From positions 1 to 6,822 of the forward strand of contig QHZK01000162.1 of NCBI GenBank assembly GCA_003224635.1: a stretch of DNA of 6,822 nt, written 5' to 3'. This DNA comes from Acidobacteriota bacterium. GTDB lineage: Bacteria; Acidobacteriota; Terriglobia; UBA7540. Made by a program: the position numbers and the translations under genes. A model generated the notes under the pieces. That model ran no database searches and was not told the DNA's origin. It worked only from the letters and a program-made list of their open reading frames with translations. How positions within the stretch are numbered: the first letter of the stretch is position 1; every line of letters starts with the position of its first letter. Positions 1 through 5,753 of the stretch are shown piece by piece.

Positions 1-978
1 CGCCGCTTCGTCGGCTTCGACGCTTATCAGAAGGTGCTGGCGCTCGACGACGTGAACTACGTCATCCTGGCCACGCCGCCGGGGTTCCGCCCGCCGTTTC
101 TCAAAGCTGCCGTGGCCGCGGGCAAGAACATTTTCGCCGAGAAGCCGGTGGCGGTGGATGCGCCCGGCATCCGCGCCGTGCTCGCCGCCTACGAGGAGGC
201 GAAAACCAAGGGGGTCGCCGTCGGCGTCGGCACCCAGCGCCGCCATCAAACCGGCTACCTCGAGACCATGAAGCGCATCCACGACGGCGCTATCGGCGAG
301 ATCAGCGGCGCGCGCTGCTACTGGAACCAGGGTCCCATCTGGGTGCATCCCAAGCAACCCGGTTGGAGCGACATGGAGTGGCAATTGCGCAACTGGTATT
401 ACTTCACCTGGCTGTGCGGCGATCACATCGTCGAGCAGCACGTCCACAACCTGGACGCGATCAATTGGGCGCTCGGCGCGCATCCCGCGAGCGCGGTCGG
501 CCTGGGCGGCCGCCAGGTGCGCACCGATCCCGTCTACGGCAACATCTACGACCACTTCTCGATCGACTACGAGTACCCGGACGGCGTGCACGTGGCGAGT
601 TATTGCCGGCAGATTCCCGGCTGCAAGAACAACGTTTCCGAAGCCCTCAGCGGCACCAAGGGTTTCTGCCAGGTGAACAAGTACACGATCACGGGCGAGA
701 AGAGCTGGAAGATGACCGAGAAGGACAATCTGCCTTACGTGCAGGAACACACGGACCTCATCCTGGCCATCCGCGCCGGCCAGCCTTACAACGAGCTCAA
801 GAACATCGCCGAGAGCACGCTGAACGCCATCCTGGGGCGCATGGCCGCGTACACGGGTCAGGAAATTACCTGGGAGCAGGCGCTGAACTCCGAGGAAAGC
901 CTGATGCCCGCCAAGCTGGAATGGGGCGACCTGGCAGTCGCGCCGGTGGCGATGCCGGGTCAGACCAAGCTGGTCTGA
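1..978 (+). CDS. Gfo/Idh/MocA family oxidoreductase, 5' truncated by window edge
   Basis: This is the 3' part of an NAD(P)-dependent sugar or cyclitol dehydrogenase-like gene. The reading frame is open from base 1, giving 325 visible residues and a TGA stop at 976-978. The fold's typical elements are present in order: the end of the Rossmann domain (strand VNYVILATPP), the EKP motif at 139-147 whose lysine is a conserved catalytic/cofactor residue of the family, and the substrate-domain segment with GDHIVEQHVHNLDAINW near 418-470, carrying the His/Asp residues expected at the active site. The N-terminal GxGxxG nucleotide motif must lie upstream, so roughly 100 residues are missing. An internal GTG at 34 is not the real start, because conserved Rossmann sequence begins before it. 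Many Acidobacteriota and Planctomycetota members of this group are exported by Tat, which cannot be judged here. The substrate is unknown. The family call is firm. Confidence 0.9.
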   Translation, partial: RRFVGFDAYQKVLALDDVNYVILATPPGFRPPFLKAAVAAGKNIFAEKPVAVDAPGIRAVLAAYEEAKTKGVAVGVGTQRRHQTGYLETMKRIHDGAIGEISGARCYWNQGPIWVHPKQPGWSDMEWQLRNWYYFTWLCGDHIVEQHVHNLDAINWALGAHPASAVGLGGRQVRTDPVYGNIYDHFSIDYEYPDGVHVASYCRQIPGCKNNVSEALSGTKGFCQVNKYTITGEKSWKMTEKDNLPYVQEHTDLILAIRAGQPYNELKNIAESTLNAILGRMAAYTGQEITWEQALNSEESLMPAKLEWGDLAVAPVAMPGQTKLV

Positions 979-983
979 GGTCG

Positions 984-1000
984 ACGGCGGCTCCCGCCGT
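984..1000 (+). terminator. Short GC-rich stem-loop after the oxidoreductase gene
   Basis: A perfect 7-bp stem (ACGGCGG/CCGCCGT) with a 3-nt loop (CTC) starts 5 nt after the stop codon. There is no T-tract after it, so it is not a classical intrinsic terminator. It may end transcription inefficiently or protect the 3' end of the mRNA. Confidence 0.3.
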
Positions 1001-1055
1001 GGTCGCCGTCCGGCAAGGACTCGACCTGGGAAGATCAGCCTCTTGGGGAAATGAC

Positions 1056-1376
1056 ATGCGTAAGAGACTGAAGCCCGTGCATCCGGGAGAGGTTCTCCGT
1101 GAAGAGTGTTTGGCGCCGTTGAAGCTGAGCATGAACGAGCTGGCCCTTGACCTGCGTGTGCCCGCGACTCGCATCGCTGAGATCGTCCACGAGCGCCGGG
1201 GGATCACTCCGGACACGGCGTTGAGGCTTGCTCGTTATTTCAACACGACCGCGCAGTTTTGGATGAACTTGCAGACGACTTACGATTTGGAAATGGCAGA
1301 GGATACGCGGCTTCAAAAAATCAACCGCGAAGTGCAGCCAGCCCGGCCATCGCCGCCGCTCAGTTCACTTAACTGA
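1056..1376 (+). CDS. higA: HigA/VapI-family HTH antitoxin-like regulator, no adjacent toxin
   Basis: This 106-residue protein belongs to the HigA (VapI) antitoxin family of XRE-type helix-turn-helix proteins. The family hallmark HPGEVLREE lies at residues 9-17. The helix-turn-helix spans about residues 25-48 (MNELALDLRV, then RIAEIVHERR), followed by the characteristic ITPDTALRLARYF and QFWMNLQTTYDLEMA at about 50-81. The ATG at 1056 is chosen because GGGGAA at 1045-1050 is a good ribosome site 5 nt upstream and because the family motif starts about 8 residues in. An in-frame extension upstream exists but is only the out-of-frame shadow of the preceding gene. HigA proteins normally bind and neutralise HigB, an mRNA-cleaving RelE-fold toxin encoded just upstream, and repress the pair. 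The 77-nt upstream gap is too small for higB, and none of its three forward frames resembles a HigB C-terminus. It is therefore an orphan antitoxin or free-standing regulator. The tail after residue 95 (PARPSPPLSS) is low complexity. Confidence 0.87.
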   Translation: MRKRLKPVHPGEVLREECLAPLKLSMNELALDLRVPATRIAEIVHERRGITPDTALRLARYFNTTAQFWMNLQTTYDLEMAEDTRLQKINREVQPARPSPPLSSLN

Positions 1377-1396
1377 ACCTCTCCCAGGGGTGCTGT

Positions 1397-2032
1397 GTGT
1401 CCGCTCCGGAACCTTGGTACATGCCGAGGCCAGGCGCGCGGCTGGTTGGTCGGATCGCGTTGGCCGGCGGCTTGGCCTGCGCTCTGGGCTACACAGGCAT
1501 TGTTTACCTCTCCCTGCAGCCTGTACGGCAATTCAATCATTTGACCTTGATAGGTCGGGTGGCGCTCCTGTTCGTCCTCGGATTATGTGCGTCTCTTGTC
1601 ACGGTTGTGCTCTGGTACCGCCCAAAGGCAAGCTCATGCCTGTTTGGGCTTGTGGCACTAACGACCACCCTTGCCTCCGCAGTTGCATTCGTCGCCACGG
1701 TGCTCAACTCGCCCGTTGCCGCGAAGCAGATCGGACATTCAGGAATTAGGGACTCAGTGATTTTGCTGGTCATAGTCGGGTCGGGCGTCTGTCCATTGAT
1801 TATTCTCCTCTCATTCGCGCTTGATAGAATTGTGCTTCCGGCAGTCGTGGCCTTAGCAGTGTTAGTCGAAGTTGAGAATTTTTTGCTTCCTATGATGCCT
1901 ATTGAGACGTTCATGCTCGCCCTGCGCTGGAAGCTCGTGGCTCTTGTTTATCTCTCAGCTTGGCCAGTAGCGATTGGCTTGATAATCGTTAGAATCGTCA
2001 AACACCCGCACGCAGGTCTGCTAAGCAAGTAA
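1397..2032 (+). CDS. Uncharacterised multi-pass membrane protein
   Basis: I do not recognise the family. The 211-residue product is strongly hydrophobic, with about six predicted membrane segments near residues 19-40, 50-73, 81-104, 120-141, 145-167 and 180-201. It has short polar loops, a basic N-terminal flank (RPGAR, 11-15) and a His/Lys-containing tail. No catalytic motif is evident. The GTG start at 1397 is supported by AGGGG at 1386-1390, 6 nt upstream; an ATG at 1421 (residue 9) is an alternative that would lose only a polar N-terminus. The gene begins 20 nt after the HigA stop, so both may share a transcript. Base composition is visibly less G+C-rich than in the flanking genes, with many T-ending and A-ending codons in the second half, which may indicate foreign origin or relaxed selection. 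That it is a membrane protein is secure; its role is unknown. Confidence 0.75.
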   Translation: MSAPEPWYMPRPGARLVGRIALAGGLACALGYTGIVYLSLQPVRQFNHLTLIGRVALLFVLGLCASLVTVVLWYRPKASSCLFGLVALTTTLASAVAFVATVLNSPVAAKQIGHSGIRDSVILLVIVGSGVCPLIILLSFALDRIVLPAVVALAVLVEVENFLLPMMPIETFMLALRWKLVALVYLSAWPVAIGLIIVRIVKHPHAGLLSK

Positions 2033-2036
2033 CCCA

Positions 2037-2057
2037 GAGTTTGTGCTGCTCAAACTC
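2037..2057 (+). terminator. Possible terminator hairpin after the membrane-protein gene
   Basis: A perfect 7-bp inverted repeat (GAGTTTG/CAAACTC) with a 7-nt loop begins 4 nt after the TAA stop of the membrane-protein gene. No T-run follows (the next bases are GTCCGGGGG), so termination would be weak or protein-assisted. Its placement directly after a stop codon is the main support. Confidence 0.35.
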
Positions 2058-2106
2058 GTCCGGGGGATTCTTCCTTAACATCCGGTCGATGAAAGGCCGC
2101 GAAGAA

Positions 2107-2144
2107 GGAGCCGCAGAGTCCTCTGGGGCGAGACTCTACGCTCC
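2107..2144. repeat. Imperfect palindromic intergenic element (REP-like)
   Basis: The arms GGAGCCGCAGAGTC (2107-2120) and GACTCTACGCTCC (2132-2144) are complementary, with one bulged base and one G-T pair, around an 11-nt loop. Such G+C-rich palindromes between genes are often interspersed copies scattered through a genome. It sits upstream of the frd promoter region, so it could also end read-through transcription from the preceding gene. Only one copy is visible here, so calling it a dispersed repeat is inference. Confidence 0.5.
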
Positions 2145-2183
2145 TGCCGTCCCTCATCGTCGCGTCTCGCGGCCGGGTCTGCG

Positions 2184-2213
2184 GCGCTGGACTTGACAGC
2201 GCTGGACTTGACA
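2184..2213 (+). repeat. Perfect 15-bp tandem duplication containing TTGACA
   Basis: The 15-mer GCGCTGGACTTGACA occurs twice back to back (2184-2198 and 2199-2213) with no mismatch. Each copy ends in the consensus sigma-70 -35 hexamer TTGACA, and a third TTGACA follows at 2215-2220. The array lies 56-85 nt upstream of frdA, where a promoter or operator would be expected. Confidence 0.8.
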
Positions 2214-2214
2214 A

Positions 2215-2243
2215 TTGACATCCAGCGAGTAACGAGGTAATTT
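2215..2243 (+). promoter_or_regulatory. Candidate sigma-70 promoter of the frd operon
   Basis: A perfect -35 TTGACA at 2215-2220 is followed after 17 nt by TAATTT (2238-2243), which matches the -10 consensus at three of six positions including the important T1, A2 and T6. Transcription would start near 2250, leaving a leader of only about 20 nt before the ATG at 2269. No FNR-type box (TTGAT-N4-ATCAA) is visible nearby, so anaerobic control like that of E. coli frd is not supported by sequence. Confidence 0.45.
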
Positions 2244-2268
2244 CGCGGCTTGGAATACCAGCGCCCTC

Positions 2269-4020
2269 ATGGAAATTTCCTCCTGTGACGTGCTCATCGT
2301 CGGCGGTGGCGGCGCGGGCCTGCGCGCGGCCATTGCCGCCGTTGAGACGAGCCCCAAGCTGCGCGTGGCGGTGATCTCCAAAGTATATCCCATGCGCAGC
2401 CACACCGTCTCCGCCGAGGGCGGGGCGGCTGCGGTCATCAAACCCGGCGACAGCCTGGAGGCGCACGCCTACGACACCATCTCCGGGGGCGACTGGCTTT
2501 GCGATCAGGACGCGGTAGAAGCCTTCGTCAGGGAAGCGCCGCGCGAGATGCTGCAGATCGAGCACTGGGGATGCCCCTGGAGCCGCGAACCGGACGGACA
2601 CGTTGCCGTGCGTCCGTTCGGCGGCATGAAGGCGGAGCGCACGTGGTTCGCCGCCGACAAGACCGGCTTCCACATGCTGCACACGCTGTTCCAGACGACG
2701 CTGAAGTACGATTCGATTGCGCGCTACGACGAGTGCTTTGTGACCAGGCTCCTGGTGGACGACGGGCGCTGCCAGGGCGTGGTGGCGATCGAGCTCGCAA
2801 CGGGCAAGACGCTCGCCATTACCGCAAAAGCCGTCATTCTCGCCACCGGCGGTTGCGGCCGTGTTTTTCCTTTCACCACCAACGCCAACATCAAGAACGG
2901 CGACGGCATGGCGCTGGCTTATCGCGCCGGCGTTCCGCTGAAGGACATGGAGTTCGTGCAGTACCATCCTACCGGACTTCCCTTCACCGGCATCCTCATC
3001 ACCGAGGCCGCTCGCGCCGAGGGCGGCTGGCTGCTGAACAAGGATGGTTACCGCTATCTTCAGGACTACGACCTCGGCAAGCCCGAGCCCAAGCCTGTCC
3101 TGCGCTCGATGGAGCTCGGCCCGCGCGACCGGCTGTCACAAGCCTTCGTCAAGGAGCAGGAAAAAGGCCGCACGCTCGAAGGGCCGTACGGGCACTACGT
3201 CCACCTGGACTGCCGGCACCTGGGGGCGAAGATCATCGACAAAAAGCTGCCCTTCGTGCGGGAGCTGTGCTTGAAATATCAGAACATCGATCCGGTGAAA
3301 GAGATGATCCCCGTGCGGCCGGTGGTCCATTACATGATGGGCGGCATCTCAACGGACATGCAGGGGACCACGGCGCTCGGCGGGTTGTACGCCGCCGGCG
3401 AGGCCGCGTGCGTGAGCATCAATGGCGCAAACCGCCTGGGATCGAATTCGCTTACGGAATGTCTTGTCTTCGGGGCGCGAGCGGGCAAGTCTGCCGCCGC
3501 CTTCGCCTCCGGCCCGATGCCGGAGCCGGGCCGGGCGGTCTTCGCCCAGGCGCGCGACGAACAGAGCCGGCTGGAGAATTTCCTCCGCAAAACGAACGGC
3601 ACGGGGAGGAAAGAACGAGTAGCCGCCCTCCGTGAGGACATGCTGAAAATCACCGAAGCCAGCGCGGGCATCTACCGGAGCGGTCCGGCGCTCGAGCAGG
3701 CGGCGCAGAAGCTGCGAGCCTTGCAGGACAGGTTCAGCGACGTGATACTCGACGACCGCAGCTACACCTTCAACACCGAGTTGACCTCGGCCCTCGAGCT
3801 TTCCTACATGCTCGATCTCGCAGAAGCGATCGTACACTCAGCCCTCAAGAGAACAGAGTCACGCGGCTCGCACCAGCGCACCGACTTCCCTGCCCGCGAC
3901 GACCAGAAGTTCCTGGCGCACTCCCTCGCTTTTCGAGCCGCAGACGGCACTCCGCGGATTGACTATTTGCCTGTTACAATTACACGTTGGCCGCCAGGAA
4001 AACGGGTTTACGGGAAGTAG
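2269..4020 (+). CDS. frdA: Fumarate reductase flavoprotein subunit FrdA
   Basis: This is the 583-residue catalytic subunit that reduces fumarate to succinate (or the reverse) with covalently bound FAD on the cytoplasmic face of the membrane. The dinucleotide motif GGGGAG is at 12-17. The FAD-linking histidine is H45 in RSHTVSAEGG. Active-site candidates H233 (QYHPTG), E246, R286 (GPRDR), H354 (VVHYMMGG) and R389 (GANRLGSNSL) are all present. The C-terminal region carries ESRGSHQRTDFPARDD and ends in PPGKRVYG, as in E. coli FrdA. It matches remembered E. coli FrdA much more closely than SdhA (for example GGDWLC, WGCPWSR, RTWFAADKTGFHMLHTLFQT). The ATG at 2269 aligns with the E. coli start to the residue. 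There is no good ribosome site before it; the predicted leader is short. It is first in frdABCD, but frdB starts 405 nt later because a decayed gene intervenes, whereas the two are normally adjacent. In vivo direction (fumarate reduction or succinate oxidation) cannot be told from sequence. Confidence 0.97.
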   Translation: MEISSCDVLIVGGGGAGLRAAIAAVETSPKLRVAVISKVYPMRSHTVSAEGGAAAVIKPGDSLEAHAYDTISGGDWLCDQDAVEAFVREAPREMLQIEHWGCPWSREPDGHVAVRPFGGMKAERTWFAADKTGFHMLHTLFQTTLKYDSIARYDECFVTRLLVDDGRCQGVVAIELATGKTLAITAKAVILATGGCGRVFPFTTNANIKNGDGMALAYRAGVPLKDMEFVQYHPTGLPFTGILITEAARAEGGWLLNKDGYRYLQDYDLGKPEPKPVLRSMELGPRDRLSQAFVKEQEKGRTLEGPYGHYVHLDCRHLGAKIIDKKLPFVRELCLKYQNIDPVKEMIPVRPVVHYMMGGISTDMQGTTALGGLYAAGEAACVSINGANRLGSNSLTECLVFGARAGKSAAAFASGPMPEPGRAVFAQARDEQSRLENFLRKTNGTGRKERVAALREDMLKITEASAGIYRSGPALEQAAQKLRALQDRFSDVILDDRSYTFNTELTSALELSYMLDLAEAIVHSALKRTESRGSHQRTDFPARDDQKFLAHSLAFRAADGTPRIDYLPVTITRWPPGKRVYGK

Positions 4021-4033
4021 AGCGAGTAAGCTT

Positions 4034-4419
4034 ATGGGTCTAACACACCTGACCGTAAACCATGAAGGGTATTCGATCCCTCAACGGAACGTACCAAGCC
4101 AACTTCCTGGTCGACACCGGCGCCTCGGACTCGATGGGCCCCTGCCCGAGAGCTGAGAAGGATAGGCGTAGAATCCGTTGGAACGAAGGTCTACGAGCTC
4201 GCGGACGGCACAAGGCAGGAATATCCGTTTGGGCTGGTTGAGATCGCTTTCATGGGCGAGATTACCGCCGGCAGGGTTATTTTCGGCCCGGATGATGTGG
4301 AGCCGCTGCTCGGAGTCACGGCGCTTGAATCGGTGGGGATTACGGTCGATCCTGTTACTCAGACGCTCAGGCGACTGCCTGCTATTCCGCTGAAACACAC
4401 CGGGCCTGCGGGAAGGTAG
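4034..4419 (+). pseudogene. Frameshifted clan AA (retropepsin-like) aspartic protease
   Basis: Three consecutive frames join into one small aspartic protease of about 125 residues. Segment one starts at ATG 4034 (MGLTHLTV, the usual N-terminus of this bacterial family) and runs to about 4060. Segment two, from about 4062 to 4137, contains the catalytic motif FLVDTGAS, with DTGAS at 4113-4127. Segment three, from about 4138 to the TAG at 4417-4419, reads ARELRRIGVESVG, then VYELADGTRQEYPFG, then RVIFGPDDVEPLLGVTALES and VDPVTQTLRRLPAIPLK, which is the family's normal C-terminal half. Both changes behave as single-base insertions: one just before 4062 and one in the GGGCCCC run near 4136-4142. 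An intact homologue would be a soluble, probably dimeric pepsin-like protease with one DTG per chain. It starts 13 nt after frdA and stops 6 nt before frdB, so it lies inside the operon. Sequencing error is possible, though two errors so close together would be unusual. ATG 4062 could alternatively start a shortened first segment. Confidence 0.82.
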
Positions 4420-4425
4420 AGAAGA

Positions 4426-5151
4426 ATGTCAGCGACCATAACTCTCTCTGTTGCGCGCTACCGTCCCGAGGAGGAGTCCGAGCCTACGTTTCAGAGTTAC
4501 GAGGTGCCCTTCCGCAAGGACTGGGTGGTGCTCGACGCGCTCATCTACATCAAAGACAAGCTGGACGGCTCCCTCTCGTATCGCTGGTCCTGCCGGATGG
4601 GCGTCTGCGGGAGTTGCGGCATGATGGTCAACGGCGCGCCCAAGCTCACGTGTGCCACCTTTCTCTCAGCCTTTTTACCGGGACCAATCCGCGTGGAGCC
4701 GTTGCGCTATTTCCCCGTCGTGCGCGACCTCGTGGTGGATATTACCGACTTCATGCGCAAGCTCAAGAGGGTGAAACCCTGGATCGTCAGAGCCAGTGAA
4801 AGGGCGCTGGCCGAGGGCGAGTACCTCCAAACGCCCGAGCAGCTCGACGACTACAAACGGTTCAGCATGTGCATCAACTGCACGCTTTGCTATGCGGCCT
4901 GTCCGGTCTACGGTCTGGAGCCCAGTTTTATCGGCCCGGCGGCGATTGCGCTCGCCCAGCGCTACAACAGGGACTCGCGCGACGAAGGCTCGGCGGAGCG
5001 GATGGGCATTCTCTCCGAGCACGACGGTATGTGGCAGTGTACGTTTGTGGGCGAGTGCACGAAGGCTTGCCCGAAGGATGTCGACCCGGCGGGGGCCATC
5101 CAACAGTACAAACTCTCGGGCGTCGTGCACTGGTTCAAGTCCTTGATTTGA
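4426..5151 (+). CDS. frdB: Fumarate reductase iron-sulfur subunit FrdB
   Basis: This 241-residue subunit carries electrons from the quinol site to the FAD of FrdA through three clusters. The N-terminal ferredoxin domain binds 2Fe-2S with C56, C61, C64 and C76 (SCRMGVCGSCG, then LTC). The C-terminal domain has CINCTLCYAACP at 149-160, plus C205, C211 and C215. By analogy with E. coli FrdB, C149, C152, C155 and C215 bind 4Fe-4S, and C159, C205 and C211 bind 3Fe-4S. All eleven cysteines are present. The quinol-site residues T206 and K229 (in AIQQYK) correspond to those implicated in E. coli. The start is supported by alignment with the family and by GGAAGG at 4411-4416, which lies in the last codons of the upstream protease pseudogene. 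Translation of frdB may therefore have become coupled to whatever is translated in that decayed gene. Length is normal for the family, and no residue looks damaged. Confidence 0.97.
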   Translation: MSATITLSVARYRPEEESEPTFQSYEVPFRKDWVVLDALIYIKDKLDGSLSYRWSCRMGVCGSCGMMVNGAPKLTCATFLSAFLPGPIRVEPLRYFPVVRDLVVDITDFMRKLKRVKPWIVRASERALAEGEYLQTPEQLDDYKRFSMCINCTLCYAACPVYGLEPSFIGPAAIALAQRYNRDSRDEGSAERMGILSEHDGMWQCTFVGECTKACPKDVDPAGAIQQYKLSGVVHWFKSLI

Positions 5152-5153
5152 AA

Positions 5154-5309
5154 TTTTAGATTTTGGATTTTCGATATTTTCGATTTTGGATTTCCGACCC
5201 CCACCCGCGGCCGCTCTCTCCCAAGAAGAAGATGGCCGGGGTGAGGCGAGTTTCGATTTTCCAGCTTCGAGATTTGTGTAATCCAAAATCCAAGACCGAA
5301 AATCCAAAA
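5154..5309. repeat. Inverted heptad-repeat element between frdB and frdC
   Basis: The left arm is a series of 7-nt units of form TTTTNGA starting at 5154, 5161, 5168, 5177, 5184 and 5191 (the last is TTTCCGA); one step is 9 nt instead of 7. The right arm has the reverse-complement form at 5282, 5289, 5296 and 5303 (TCCAAAA, TCCAAGA, CCGAAAA, TCCAAAA). Bases 5160-5193 and 5281-5310 pair at about 27 of 30 positions with a 2-nt gap, so the RNA could form a long A/U-rich hairpin. The 84-nt centre is G+C-rich (CCCCCACCCGCGGCCGC near 5198) and, read on the minus strand, has a CCTCACCCCGGCC stretch. The left arm begins 2 nt after the frdB stop, and the right arm ends 12 nt before the frdC start. No gene is seen in it. 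Confidence 0.85.
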
Positions 5310-5321
5310 TGAGAGGGGAGG

Positions 5322-5744
5322 ATGGATACCGGAGCGCATTACACCCTTTATCATCCCAAGTGGTATCGACGCCCTGTTTCGGTGTGGTGGTGGCTTGAAA
5401 GCTGGCCTTACACCCAATTCGTCCTGCGCGAGCTCACCAGCCTTGCGGTGGCGTATTTTGCACTCCTCACCTTGTGGCAGGCGTACGCGATCCGGCGCGG
5501 CCCGGAGGCTTACGCGCGCTTCCTGGCGCGCCTGGCAAGCCCCCTGTTCATCGTTTTCGACGTCATCGCCTTTTTCTTTGTTCTGTTCCATTCCTTCACT
5601 TGGTTCAATTTGACGCCTAAGGCCATGGTGGTGCGCGTCAGAGGGAAGCGCGTTCGGGATTCCGTGATCATCGGCGTGAATTACGTGGCGTGGGCCGTGA
5701 TCTCGATTACTCTGGCGTGGATTCTATTGCGAGGCGGTGGGTAG
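5322..5744 (+). CDS. frdC: Fumarate reductase membrane anchor FrdC
   Basis: This is a 140-residue integral membrane subunit that anchors FrdAB and forms part of the quinol-binding site. Three membrane helices are predicted near residues 36-57, 72-95 and 113-136. Family landmarks shared with E. coli FrdC (131 residues) include YRRPVSVWWW (15-24), FVLREL (33-38), RRGPEAYARF (58-67) and LFHSFTWFNLTPKAM (88-102). R36 and E37 correspond to the Arg and the proton-relaying Glu29 of E. coli, H90 to His82 and W94 to Trp86. The protein is of the heme-free type D class: the resemblance is to FrdC, not to cytochrome-b SdhC. The N-terminus is a few residues longer than in E. coli. The ATG at 5322 follows the purine-rich GAGAGGGGAGG (5311-5321), a strong ribosome site. 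frdC is separated from frdB by 170 nt filled by a repeat element, which may influence the ratio of anchor to soluble subunits. Confidence 0.93.
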   Translation: MDTGAHYTLYHPKWYRRPVSVWWWLESWPYTQFVLRELTSLAVAYFALLTLWQAYAIRRGPEAYARFLARLASPLFIVFDVIAFFFVLFHSFTWFNLTPKAMVVRVRGKRVRDSVIIGVNYVAWAVISITLAWILLRGGG

Positions 5745-5753
5745 AGGCGGCCG

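Noticed and set aside
363..1055. N-terminal extension of the HigA frame back into the oxidoreductase gene
   Set aside because: It is an Arg/Gly-rich out-of-frame reading of the oxidoreductase gene, while the HigA family starts at the ATG at 1056 with a ribosome site.
979..1055. Remnant of a higB toxin upstream of higA
   Set aside because: The gap is only 77 nt, and none of the three forward frames resembles the C-terminus of HigB.
2184..2270. FNR or CRP box upstream of frdA
   Set aside because: TTGACAATTGACA superficially resembles an FNR half-site, but the second half (ATCAA) is missing and no TGTGA-N6-TCACA palindrome is present.
2050..2967. Long minus-strand open frame of about 305 residues opposite the start of frdA
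   Set aside because: It overlaps a clearly real FrdA on the other strand, is rich in Arg, Gly, Ala and His without any domain pattern, and extends into repeat-containing intergenic DNA. It is a G+C-driven shadow.
4178..4393. Separate small arginine/serine-rich protein between frdA and frdB
   Set aside because: It is an alternate frame of the aspartic protease pseudogene; the family sequence is in the frame ending at 4419.
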